This document shows, piece after piece, positions 28,047 to 35,558 of a DNA stretch of 64,000 nucleotides. Positions within the stretch are counted from its first letter, which is position 1. Each line of letters begins with the position of its first letter. The DNA is from Sideroxydans sp. (GTDB taxonomy: Bacteria > Pseudomonadota > Gammaproteobacteria > Burkholderiales > Gallionellaceae). A program made the translations under genes and the position numbers. The notes beneath the pieces were generated by a model, which was given only the letters and a program-made list of their open reading frames with translations, ran no database searches and was not told the origin of the DNA. The stretch covers positions 62,001-126,000 of the forward strand of contig VMTA01000038.1 of assembly GCA_013791855.1 (NCBI GenBank), read 5' to 3'.

Positions 28047-28694
28047 TTACTTGATTGTCGCCCACTCGGCGACACCTTCCCGCAGATGAATCGCTGAATA
28101 TCCTTCCTTCTTGAGCAGATCAACTGCATCTTTTGCCATCAGGCAATACGGTCCCCGGCAGTAAGCAACGATAGAGCGATCCTTAGGTAATTCGCTCAGG
28201 CGCTGGCGCAACTCTTCCAGCGGGATCGATCTGGCGAACGGCAGGTGCGCGTTCAGATACTCCTCGGACGGACGCACATCCAGCACCACCACTTCGCCCT
28301 TGCGCGCCGCCTTCATCAGACTGTCGCGGTCACTGGCGATCAGGTCGTCCGGCCGTGTTGCGATCTTCTGCAAAGCCAGCTGCAAATCGACCAGCCGGTC
28401 TTCGGCCAGCGTGTGTACCTGCACCCACAAGTCGGCCACTGACTTGTTGGCCAGGCGGTACAGGATATTCTTGCCTTGCCGCTCCGTCTCGACCAGTTGC
28501 GCCATGCGCAATTCGCGCAGATGCGAGCTGGTTAGCTTCACGCTGATCGAGGCTTCGCGCGCGAGGGTCTCGACCGTCTTCTCACCCTGACAGAGCAACT
28601 CGATCAACTCCAGCCGCTTCGGGCTGGAGAACACCTTGCCGATGCGGGCGACTTGTTCGTACAGCAGATCCTTGATCTTGCGGGCGTCTTTCAT
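28047..28694 (-). CDS. ArsR-family regulator fused to a rhodanese domain
   Basis: The 215-residue fusion has an ArsR winged helix (about 15-95, with TLAREASISVKLTSSHLRELRMAQLVETERQGKNILYRL) and a C-terminal rhodanese domain (about 125-213, VVVLDVRPSEEYLNAHLP, then AYCRGPYC). It has only three cysteines: C35 in the DNA-binding part, and C179 and C184 in the rhodanese part, where C179 is the expected persulfide-carrying residue. BigR/SqrR-type ArsR repressors sense persulfides through cysteine pairs, so a similar role is likely. It is divergent from a sulfur-handling operon and sits two bases from a palindrome. Confidence 0.9.
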   Translation of the reverse strand: MKDARKIKDLLYEQVARIGKVFSSPKRLELIELLCQGEKTVETLAREASISVKLTSSHLRELRMAQLVETERQGKNILYRLANKSVADLWVQVHTLAEDRLVDLQLALQKIATRPDDLIASDRDSLMKAARKGEVVVLDVRPSEEYLNAHLPFARSIPLEELRQRLSELPKDRSIVAYCRGPYCLMAKDAVDLLKKEGYSAIHLREGVAEWATIK

Positions 28695-28696
28695 TT

Positions 28697-28712
28697 AATC
28701 AATCCATTGATT
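28697..28712. promoter_or_regulatory. Candidate operator of the ArsR-rhodanese regulator
   Basis: AATCAAT-CC-ATTGATT is a perfect 7-bp inverted repeat with a 2-bp spacer, immediately upstream of the regulator start codon. It lies in the 122-base divergent region shared with the DsrE-like operon and fits the size of ArsR operators. Autoregulation is inferred. Confidence 0.55.
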
Positions 28713-28744
28713 TTCGGAATGTATGGCCGACACTGTAATACAGA

Positions 28745-28774
28745 TTGACACATACAAACAAGCGATGCTCTAAT
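28745..28774 (+). promoter_or_regulatory. Sigma-70-like promoter for the sulfur operon
   Basis: A perfect -35 TTGACA (28745-28750) is separated by 18 bp from TCTAAT (28769-28774), a one-mismatch -10. Transcription would start near 28781, about 36 bases before the DsrE-like gene. The candidate operator lies 33 bp upstream of the -35, so repression by looping or overlap with the divergent promoter is possible. Confidence 0.6.
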
Positions 28775-28816
28775 CATTCCAGCAATCCCTAGATTGTTGA
28801 ACCTCGGGAGGTCACC

Positions 28817-29167
28817 ATGAATCACCTGTACATCCTCAACGACGCCCCATACGGCAGCGAACGAACCTATAACGCCCTGCGTCTGGCGGGCGCGGTCTCT
28901 AAAGTGGAAGGTAACACGGTGCGCGTGTTCCTGATCGGTGATGCCGCCGTGGCCGCGAACAAGGGGCAGAAAGTGCCGCAGGGCTTCTATAACGCCGAAG
29001 TGATGCTCGGCAATGTGGTGCGCCACGGCGGCGAGATTGGCATCTGCGGCACCTGCATGGAAGCGCGCGGCATCAACGAAAGCGGGATCGCCGACGGCAC
29101 CCATCGTAGCACCTTGGCCGAACTGGCCGAATGGACCATCTGGGCCGACAAGGTTTTGGTGTTTTAA
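28817..29167 (+). CDS. DsrE/YchN-family sulfur-relay-like protein
   Basis: The 116-residue protein has the DsrE fold signature: opening YILNDAPYGSERTYNALRLAGAV, and a conserved cysteine pair in GICGTCMEARG near residues 76-79. DsrE-type proteins carry sulfur as persulfide on cysteine. It is the first gene of a plus-strand operon with a GGGAGG ribosome-binding site and is followed by a persulfide dioxygenase-like gene. A role in transferring reactive sulfur is inferred from context. Confidence 0.88.
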   Translation: MNHLYILNDAPYGSERTYNALRLAGAVSKVEGNTVRVFLIGDAAVAANKGQKVPQGFYNAEVMLGNVVRHGGEIGICGTCMEARGINESGIADGTHRSTLAELAEWTIWADKVLVF

Positions 29168-29183
29168 CTCAAGGGAGAGAGCG

Positions 29184-29915
29184 ATGTTCTTCAAACAACT
29201 GGCTACAAAGGAATCTTCATTGTCGTATTTCTTCGGCTGCGGCACCAAGGGTAAATCCATGGCGGTGGACGTGGTCGCAGGCGACGAGGAGTGGTACATC
29301 GAAGAGGCGAAGAAGGCGGGCGTCACCATCAACTATGTGATCGACACGCATGTGCATGCCGACCATTATTCCGGCGGCCGCAAGCTGGCGCAGATGGTGG
29401 GTGCGCCGTATTGCCTGCACGAATCGGACAGTGGTCGCGTCAAGTTCGAGTTCGAATCCCTGACCGACGGACAATCGCTCAACCTCGGCAACGTCAACGT
29501 CGAAGTGCTGTACACGCCGGGACACACGCCCGACAGCATCTGCCTGCTGGTGACCGACATGCGCCGCGGCGAACTGCCCTGGTTCGTTGTCACCGGCGAC
29601 ACGTTGTTCGTCGGTGCCATCGGCCGCCCCGACTTGCTTGGCCGAGAGAAGGAGATGGCTGCGCAGCTCTACGACAGCATCCATGCCAAATTGCTGACCC
29701 TGCCTAACGAGGTCGAGATATATCCCGGCCATCAGGCAGGCAGCGTCTGCGGTGCCGGTCTGTCTGGCAAGCCGAGCTCGACCATCGGTTTCGAGAAACG
29801 CTGGAACTCCGCCCTGACCGGCAGCAAGGAAGCGTTCGTCGAATCCCTGTTGCAGGAGATTCCGCCACGCCCCGCCGAGATGGACAAGATGGTCGCCGCC
29901 AACATCGCGGGCTGA
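29184..29915 (+). CDS. Persulfide dioxygenase-like metallo-beta-lactamase-fold protein
   Basis: The 243-residue hydrolase-fold protein has the metal motif THVHADH (H56, H58, D60, H61), then TPGHTPDS, VVTGDTLFVGAIGRPDL and IYPGHQAGSVCG, typical of ETHE1/Blh persulfide dioxygenases, which oxidise glutathione persulfide to sulfite with Fe(II). I start at ATG 29184 because it has a GGGAGAGAG ribosome-binding site; the longer open frame would overlap the DsrE gene. It overlaps the MFS start by one base. Together with the regulator it points to sulfide/persulfide detoxification. Confidence 0.9.
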   Translation: MFFKQLATKESSLSYFFGCGTKGKSMAVDVVAGDEEWYIEEAKKAGVTINYVIDTHVHADHYSGGRKLAQMVGAPYCLHESDSGRVKFEFESLTDGQSLNLGNVNVEVLYTPGHTPDSICLLVTDMRRGELPWFVVTGDTLFVGAIGRPDLLGREKEMAAQLYDSIHAKLLTLPNEVEIYPGHQAGSVCGAGLSGKPSSTIGFEKRWNSALTGSKEAFVESLLQEIPPRPAEMDKMVAANIAG

Positions 29916-31255
29916 TGATGACGCACGCCACACTGACCCACGGCATCCGCGACAACCTTAACCAGTTCCTGCACCAACTGCTGCAAGTCATGCTGGTGGG
30001 TTTCACCATCGGCATGATGCGCACGGTGGTGCCCGCGCTGTCCGAATCCGAATTCGGCGTGCCGAAGGATTCCTTCATGCTGCTCACCGCGTTCGTGGTG
30101 GCGTTCGGGCTGGTCAAGGGCACGCTCAATTTCGTGGCAGGTCGCCTGTCCGAACGCATCGGCCGCAAGAAGGTGTTGCTGCTGGGCTGGGCTGCAGCAC
30201 TGCCGATTCCCTTGATGGTGTATTTCGCGCCGTCGTGGAGCTGGATCGTCGCCGCCACCGTGTTGCTCGGCATCAACCAAGGCTTGACCTGGTCGATGAC
30301 GCAGACTTCCAAACTCGACATCACGCGCGCCGACCAGCGCGGCCTGACCATCGGTCTCAATGAGTTCTCCGGTTATGTCGGCCTTGCGCTGGCGGGCATC
30401 ATCACCGCCTATCTGGCGACCATGCTCGGCCCGCGCAGCGGTCTGCTGCTGTTCGGCATGACCACCATCCTGCTCGCCATCCTGCTCACCCTGTTGTGGG
30501 TCAAGGACACGCTGCCCTGGGCGAAGCATGAGGCGGCCAAGCATAAGGCCGGTTTGAGTAGCGGACCGCTGGCACGTTTCCCGACCAACATCAGCGAGCA
30601 ACCGAGCACATGGGAAGTGTTCACGCTGGTGTCATGGCGCGACAAACGCCTCGCTGCCATCAGTCAGGCCGGGCTGGTGGAGAAGTTCGTCGATGCGCTG
30701 GTGTGGGTGTTCTATCCGGTGTTCCTCTACCAGCGCGGCATCAGCCTGCCAGACATCGGTTGGATCGTCGGCGTGTATGGTTTCGTCTGGGGCGGTTCGC
30801 AATTCTTCACCGGCAAACTGTCCGACCACATCGGCCGTCATATTCCCAATGTCCTCGGCATGTGGATCTGCGGCGCAGGCGTGGCGATGATGCTGTTGGG
30901 CGAAGGGATGGTGTGGTGGTCGTTCTCCGCCGCCGTCTCCGGTATCGGCATGGCGCTGCTGTATCCCAACCTGTCGGCCGCCATCGCGGACATCTCCCAT
31001 CCCGACTGGCGCGGCTCTGCCATCGGCATCTACCGTTTCTGGCGCGACCTCGGCTACGGCATCGGCGCGCTCGGTCTCGGCCTCGCCGCGCATTTCAGCG
31101 GCTCGGTGGAGGCGGCGTTCTGGTTCGTGGCGCTCTCGATGTTCCTGTCGGGTGGCTTGCTCTGGCTGTTCAGTGAAGAAACGCATCCTCGTATCAATCC
31201 GGCGGGTGTGACGTCCGCATCAACCGTATTACTCAACGAAAGTGAGCCAACATGA
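29915..31255 (+). CDS. MFS transporter of the sulfur operon
   Basis: A 446-residue protein with about 12 hydrophobic segments and MFS loop motifs (GRLSERIGRKKVLLLG, and later GKLSDHIGRHIPNVLG). The N-terminal part (residues 10-70) starts LTHGIRDNLNQFLHQLLQVMLVGFTIGMM. The substrate is not known; the operon suggests a sulfur compound or a sulfur-bound anion, but that is a guess. It starts at the stop of the dioxygenase gene and its stop overlaps the rhodanese start (ATGA). Confidence 0.88.
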   Translation: MMTHATLTHGIRDNLNQFLHQLLQVMLVGFTIGMMRTVVPALSESEFGVPKDSFMLLTAFVVAFGLVKGTLNFVAGRLSERIGRKKVLLLGWAAALPIPLMVYFAPSWSWIVAATVLLGINQGLTWSMTQTSKLDITRADQRGLTIGLNEFSGYVGLALAGIITAYLATMLGPRSGLLLFGMTTILLAILLTLLWVKDTLPWAKHEAAKHKAGLSSGPLARFPTNISEQPSTWEVFTLVSWRDKRLAAISQAGLVEKFVDALVWVFYPVFLYQRGISLPDIGWIVGVYGFVWGGSQFFTGKLSDHIGRHIPNVLGMWICGAGVAMMLLGEGMVWWSFSAAVSGIGMALLYPNLSAAIADISHPDWRGSAIGIYRFWRDLGYGIGALGLGLAAHFSGSVEAAFWFVALSMFLSGGLLWLFSEETHPRINPAGVTSASTVLLNESEPT

Positions 31256-31689
31256 ATATGGATTACACACGATTTATAGTCCACCTCGCTGCTGTCGCCA
31301 CCTTGGGGCTTTCTGCCATGCACGCAAACGCCGACGAGCCAAGCGAGGCCGTAAAGGCCATGGAGGAATATCTCGCGTTCGTTGATTACGGCGGCGGCAC
31401 CATTCGTCCGGAACAAATTCAGAAGGATGACTGGAAGCGCTTCCACATAATCGATGCACGCGACCAAGTGCAGTTCAGCAAGGAACACATCCCGGGCGCA
31501 GTGAATATTGAATGGCGGCAGGTGCTGGAAAATCGTGCGTCAATCCCGAAAGACAAACCCGTACTGATCTACTGCAACACAGGTTCGCTTTCCGCTCAAG
31601 CCGGCTTTGCACTACGGGTCGCCGGTTATGAAAATGTACGCATCATTCAGGGTGGTTTTGCTGAATGGAAGGCTCAAGTCGGTTTTTAA
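31252..31689 (+). CDS. Periplasmic rhodanese-domain protein
   Basis: The 145-residue single-domain rhodanese has an N-terminal signal-like segment ending near ANADEP and an active-site loop YCNTGS with C108. Motifs HIIDARDQVQFSKEHIPGAVN and IIQGGFAEWKA are typical. Rhodaneses move sulfane sulfur between donors. With the upstream genes it completes a regulator-DsrE-dioxygenase-transporter-rhodanese module. It overlaps the MFS stop by four bases. Confidence 0.9.
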   Translation: MNMDYTRFIVHLAAVATLGLSAMHANADEPSEAVKAMEEYLAFVDYGGGTIRPEQIQKDDWKRFHIIDARDQVQFSKEHIPGAVNIEWRQVLENRASIPKDKPVLIYCNTGSLSAQAGFALRVAGYENVRIIQGGFAEWKAQVGF

Positions 31690-31856
31690 GACAAGGTGGG
31701 AATTGACCGCTTCGGGTCGGGAACGGACTAAATCGTTAGATACCACCGACGATCGTTTAGGCCGAATAACTGCTATTGAAATCAGCACTTCACTGCATCC
31801 GGCAATGGCGCTCTGGCTGTCTTGCCGGCCTATGAACCTCGATTTCATCGGCTGTG

Positions 31857-31893
31857 TATAATCACCGGCATTGTGGTTCAATGATATTGAACC
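31857..31893 (+). promoter_or_regulatory. Promoter -10 with overlapping operator-like inverted repeat before the metal cluster
   Basis: A perfect TATAAT (31857-31862) is followed by a perfect inverted repeat GGTTCAAT-gat-ATTGAACC (31875-31893) at the expected transcription start, 24 bases before the first His-rich gene. No good -35 is seen at 17 bp. A palindrome on the start site is typical of repressor control by a metal sensor. Confidence 0.55.
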
Positions 31894-31917
31894 GGTAATT
31901 TCCCAACTCCAGCTTTC

Positions 31918-32328
31918 ATGATTAAGCGACGTTCTAACGCAGTTTTTATTTTCATTCTGCTTGCCGCCTTTATGGCGCTTAAGTGGATGCCGTCGCATGC
32001 GCATCTGAACGCGCAGCACGATCATGGCGGTGAGCAGCACCAGCATAGTGTTGAATTCCATGCTCATCAGCCAGTCGTTTTTCATGTGGATGTGGCGGAT
32101 GCCGACCATCGGGAGGCGGGTGAGGCTGAGATTGTTGATCTCGATCACGATCAATATCTGCAGGATGACAAGCAATACCATGATTCCGAGACACTGGCCG
32201 CTTTTGAATATTCACTCCCCCTTGTCCAGATAAGCGGCATCGACCTGCCACAGGTGCGGGGTTCGCCCCCTCGCTTGTTTTATTCTCACCCCGGTCAACC
32301 CCGCGCGCCCCCCCTTCAGCGTTCCTGA
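31918..32328 (+). CDS. His/Asp-rich exported protein of the metal cluster
   Basis: A 136-residue protein with a hydrophobic signal segment (residues 8-27) and then a region dense in His, Asp and Glu (about 28-90: HAHLNAQHDHGGEQHQHSVEFHAH). The end is Pro/Arg-rich (RLFYSHPGQPRAPPLQRS), like small periplasmic proteins found beside cation efflux genes. I do not recognise a named family. The His clusters suggest divalent-metal binding in the periplasm. Confidence 0.75.
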   Translation: MIKRRSNAVFIFILLAAFMALKWMPSHAHLNAQHDHGGEQHQHSVEFHAHQPVVFHVDVADADHREAGEAEIVDLDHDQYLQDDKQYHDSETLAAFEYSLPLVQISGIDLPQVRGSPPRLFYSHPGQPRAPPLQRS

Positions 32329-32396
32329 GCTTTATCTGCAAAAAATATTTCCGCAGCCATTGGCTTGCGGAGCAATCATATTCGCTGGAGGTATTT

Positions 32397-33197
32397 ATGT
32401 TTTCTGTAATGAGATCATCGCGATGGCTGATCGCGCTTGTTGCCGCGCTTTTCGTCAGTCAGGCATTCGCGCACGGCATGTCGGAAGCGGAGAAGCTGTC
32501 GATCATCGACGGAGGCAATCTGCGTTTCATGTGGCTGGGTGCCACGCACATGCTTTCGGGCTACGACCATCTGCTGTTCGTATTTGGCATCGTTTTCTTT
32601 CTGACCGGCTTCAAGGAAATCGTCAAATACATCACGGCATTCACCATCGGGCACAGCGTGACCCTGATCTATGCGACGTTCAACGGCATCCAGATCAATT
32701 ACTTCCTGATCGATGCCGTGATCGGCTTGAGCGTTTGCTATATCGCGTTTGCCAACCTCGATGGTTTCAAACGCCTGTTGAACATAAAGGCCCCCAGCCT
32801 TTTGTTCATGATCACGACGCTGGGTCTGATTCACGGTCTTGGCTTGTCGACTCGACTGCAACAGTTGCCGCTCAACCAGGACGAACTTCTGTTGAACATC
32901 ATTTCGTTCAACATCGGCATCGAAGTCGGGCAAGTGTTGGCACTGGCGGCCATGCTTTTGTTTCTGTCGAACTGGCGCAAGATGCCGTCGTTCAAACCTT
33001 TTAGCCTGGCTTCAAACTACCTGCTGATCGCCGCCGGCGGCTTCTTGTTCCTGATGCAGATGCACGGCTATTCGCACGTCAGCAATCCGGACGAATTCGG
33101 GTTCAGTGCCGATAACCATATTCATGAGCATATCAGGATGAGTGAGGAGCGGGCGGCGGAACTCATCAAGCAAAATAGTCACCATTCCATCGACTGA
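32397..33197 (+). CDS. HupE/UreJ-family membrane protein
   Basis: The 266-residue protein has a signal peptide (SQAFAHG) and about six transmembrane segments. The family motif ATHMLSGYDHLLFVFGIVFFL and FTIGHSVTLIYA mark the HupE/UreJ fold, associated with nickel or cobalt uptake in characterised members. The C-terminus is His-rich (NHIHEHIRM, ending HHSID). A TGGAGG ribosome-binding site precedes ATG 32397. A short GC hairpin lies just upstream (32351-32370). It is part of a metal-handling run; the actual metal and direction of transport cannot be read. Confidence 0.85.
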   Translation: MFSVMRSSRWLIALVAALFVSQAFAHGMSEAEKLSIIDGGNLRFMWLGATHMLSGYDHLLFVFGIVFFLTGFKEIVKYITAFTIGHSVTLIYATFNGIQINYFLIDAVIGLSVCYIAFANLDGFKRLLNIKAPSLLFMITTLGLIHGLGLSTRLQQLPLNQDELLLNIISFNIGIEVGQVLALAAMLLFLSNWRKMPSFKPFSLASNYLLIAAGGFLFLMQMHGYSHVSNPDEFGFSADNHIHEHIRMSEERAAELIKQNSHHSID

Positions 33198-33210
33198 GCA
33201 GAGGATAACC

Positions 33211-33336
33211 ATGCGAAACTTTTTTGTAATCTCGATATTCCTGACCATCATGGCAACTGTTTCCGGTTGCGATGCCGGGCACGGGCATTCCCACGACGAC
33301 CAATCACCTTCACACCACCACAAGTCCATCGACTGA
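33211..33336 (+). CDS. 41-residue His-rich lipoprotein
   Basis: A very small gene with a lipoprotein signal (MRNFFVISIFLTIMATVSGC, lipobox-like VSGC) and a tail of HGHSHDD and SHHHKSID. It should sit on the outer or inner membrane as a metal-binding peptide. A GAGGATAACC spacer precedes ATG 33211. Its final codons and following bases repeat those of the HupE gene end. Confidence 0.7.
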   Translation: MRNFFVISIFLTIMATVSGCDAGHGHSHDDQSPSHHHKSID

Positions 33337-33354
33337 TTTTTTTAGGAGTTAACC

Positions 33355-33714
33355 ATGCGTAAATTTTCGACAGCTTTGCTTGTTTCTTCCCTGTTCTTCG
33401 TTTCGCCGGTGATGGCGGGTGCCGACCATGACCATGGCAGCGGCGGACATTCACACTCTCACGGCCCGGTTTCCAGCGAAGTTGCGATCAAGAAGGCAAC
33501 CGACAAGGTCAGAGCCATTGCCCAAAGCGGCAAGGTCGACAAGAGCTGGGCGGATGTCAAAGCGACTGGGGCAATGCAGAAGACCTTTGGACATGAGACT
33601 GAGTGGGTAGTGACATTCAAGAACGAAAAGATCAGTGATACATCCAAGAAAACGCTGTATTTGTTCTATACCCTGGACGGCATGTACATCGCCGCCAATT
33701 TCACCGGTAATTGA
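33355..33714 (+). CDS. DUF6488-like periplasmic protein with His-rich start
   Basis: The 119-residue protein has a cleavable signal (ending VMAGA), a His-rich segment (about 23-37, DHDHGSGGHSHSH) and a small domain (about 38-119) with LYFLYTL-like LYLFYTLDGMYIAANFTGN at the end. This matches the DUF6488 pattern often found with metal efflux genes; function is not known. The ribosome-binding site AGGAGTT lies eight bases upstream. Confidence 0.8.
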   Translation: MRKFSTALLVSSLFFVSPVMAGADHDHGSGGHSHSHGPVSSEVAIKKATDKVRAIAQSGKVDKSWADVKATGAMQKTFGHETEWVVTFKNEKISDTSKKTLYLFYTLDGMYIAANFTGN

Positions 33715-33722
33715 AACTGGAT

Positions 33723-33746
33723 GGTGAGCGCTACGTAGCGCTCACC
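33723..33746. repeat. Perfect 24-bp palindrome
   Basis: GGTGAGCGCTAC followed by GTAGCGCTCACC is a perfect 12+12 palindrome eight bases after the DUF6488-like gene and 32 bases before the DMT gene. There is no T-run, so a terminator is doubtful. An operator or RNA stability hairpin is possible. Confidence 0.75.
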
Positions 33747-33777
33747 GTTCGCTATTGAATCAACATACCGCCATACC

Positions 33778-34824
33778 ATGAAGCACATTTTTCGCTCGGG
33801 CATCATCTCCGCGCTCTCTGCCGCCTTGCTGTTCGGCATCGCGACCCCGCTTGCCAAATTCATGCTGGAAACCACAAACCCGTGGATGTTGGCCGGTCTG
33901 CTCTATCTGGGTTCCGGATTGGGGCTGTTCATTTATCGAAAAGTGATCAAAGCCCCATCTGTGTTACTGCCTCCTGAAGAGCGGTTCTGGTTTGCCGGGG
34001 CGGTCCTGTCCGGGGGAATCGTCGCTCCTGTGCTGCTGATGGCTGGACTGAGCGGCATGTCAGCAGCCGATGTCTCACTGATGCTGAATGCGGAGGGGGT
34101 GTTTACAACCTTGCTCGCCTGGTTCGTCTTCAAGGAAAACTTTGATCGGCGCATCGCCCTGGGCATGGCGGCCATCGTCGCCGGCGCCCTCGTATTGTCG
34201 TGGCCGGCGGAAGTGCGGCTGGCTGCTGCATGGCCATCCTTGGCGGTTCTGGGCGCATGTCTGGCATGGGGCATCGACAACAACCTGACCCGTAAGGTAT
34301 CACTGACAGATGCCAGTTGGATCGCTTCAGTCAAAGGCTTGGTGTCGGGCACCGTTAATGTCTGTCTCGCTTTTGTGCTGGGAAGTGGAATGCCTGCGCT
34401 TGCGAGTGTTGGCGGTGCTTTGCTGCTGGGGTTCTTTTCCTATGGCATCAGTCTGGTTTTGTTTATCATCGGCCTGCGTCATCTCGGCACGGCACGGACG
34501 GGCGCGTATTTCTCGGTCGCGCCGTTCTTCGGTGCGGTGCTGGCGGTGTTGCTGGGCGACGCAGTCACACTACCGCTGCTGCTGGCCGGGGGGCTGATGG
34601 CGCTGGGTGTCTGGCTGCATCTGAGCGAACGGCACGCGCATCCGCACACCCATGAAGCACTGGTGCACGAACATACGCATGTCCATGACGAACATCACCA
34701 GCATGCGCACGACTTCCCGGTTTCCCCCGGCACATCGCACAGCCATCCGCACCGGCATGAACCCCTGATGCACAGCCACCCGCATTACCCAGATGCGCAT
34801 CACCGGCATAAGCATCAAGATTGA
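33778..34824 (+). CDS. EamA/DMT transporter with His-rich C-terminal tail
   Basis: The 348-residue protein has ten hydrophobic segments in two EamA repeats (opening SALSAALLFGIATPLAKFML). A cytoplasmic or periplasmic tail of about 60 residues (about 288-348) contains more than 20 histidines (HAHPHTHEALVHEHTHVHDEHHQHAH). The tail suggests divalent metal transport or buffering; the family alone does not give the substrate. It closes the first part of the metal cluster. Confidence 0.88.
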   Translation: MKHIFRSGIISALSAALLFGIATPLAKFMLETTNPWMLAGLLYLGSGLGLFIYRKVIKAPSVLLPPEERFWFAGAVLSGGIVAPVLLMAGLSGMSAADVSLMLNAEGVFTTLLAWFVFKENFDRRIALGMAAIVAGALVLSWPAEVRLAAAWPSLAVLGACLAWGIDNNLTRKVSLTDASWIASVKGLVSGTVNVCLAFVLGSGMPALASVGGALLLGFFSYGISLVLFIIGLRHLGTARTGAYFSVAPFFGAVLAVLLGDAVTLPLLLAGGLMALGVWLHLSERHAHPHTHEALVHEHTHVHDEHHQHAHDFPVSPGTSHSHPHRHEPLMHSHPHYPDAHHRHKHQD

Positions 34825-35116
34825 ATGTCCAATAAGGTAAGGTGTTCTCTAGCGAAGGGCTGTTTAGGTCTTATGCGGACTGAAATGGCCTGCCGACTAT
34901 ATGGCAACTAAGGCCGAGCTGCCGTCCTGGCAGGTCATTGGCCATTGCAGCCACTGGCATTCAGATTATCCAATGGCTGGTATTGCTTCGTTACCAACCA
35001 TAAACCATTTTCGTTTTCATCAGTATTTCCAAGCTGATCCTAGGGAAATACCTACCTAGATTCACTTTCGGGAATCGGCATTGCATATGAACCTGAATAC
35101 CGACTATCATGCAGCC
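34825..35116. other. Intergenic region before the RND operon
   Basis: No gene seen. It probably contains the promoter of the CzcI-like gene and the following efflux operon, but I find no clear -35/-10 pair or inverted repeat. Confidence 0.4.
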
Positions 35117-35470
35117 ATGAAAAAGTATCTTCGCCAGTCCATATACGTTCTGATGCTCACCCTTGTGAGCAATGCAGTCGGCTGGACGTTCAATAGCGAA
35201 GCTGTCGCCGATGTGTGGTTCGAGGCGCAGGTCAACTCTTCAGTGGTTGCCGAACTGGATTCAGATGAACATGCTGATGATAAGGCTGTTGCACACCAAG
35301 GCCAGTGCAATCACTGGTGTCATGCCATAGGCCATTTCATGGGATTGACAAGCCAGTTGGCTTTTGTGATTCCCGACTATTTCGGTGAATACACTGTCCA
35401 GTTACCCGTCACCGTTCGGTCTTCTTCTCCCGACCAGCTTTTCCGTCCCCCCAGGGCAAGCCTCGCCTGA
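35117..35470 (+). CDS. CzcI-like small periplasmic protein
   Basis: A 117-residue protein with a signal segment (MKKYLRQSIYVLMLTLVSNAVG), an acidic middle, a CNHWCHAIGHF motif (two Cys, two His) and the ending FRPPRASLA. This layout resembles CzcI and related small proteins encoded just before czcCBA-type genes. An earlier ATG at 35087 would add ten residues. It precedes the outer-membrane gene by 88 bases. Confidence 0.65.
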   Translation: MKKYLRQSIYVLMLTLVSNAVGWTFNSEAVADVWFEAQVNSSVVAELDSDEHADDKAVAHQGQCNHWCHAIGHFMGLTSQLAFVIPDYFGEYTVQLPVTVRSSSPDQLFRPPRASLA

Positions 35471-35558
35471 TCCGGCGGGGTTTCTTTAGTTTCGTTCATT
35501 CGCAATCAACAACACTAAGCCTCGCCGAATTCCAACGTAGCTTCATCTGGAGAATTCG

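Noticed and set aside
27833-28054. 73-codon plus-strand open frame
   Set aside because: It lies in repeat-like intergenic sequence, overlaps the stop region of the ArsR-rhodanese gene and has no recognisable features.
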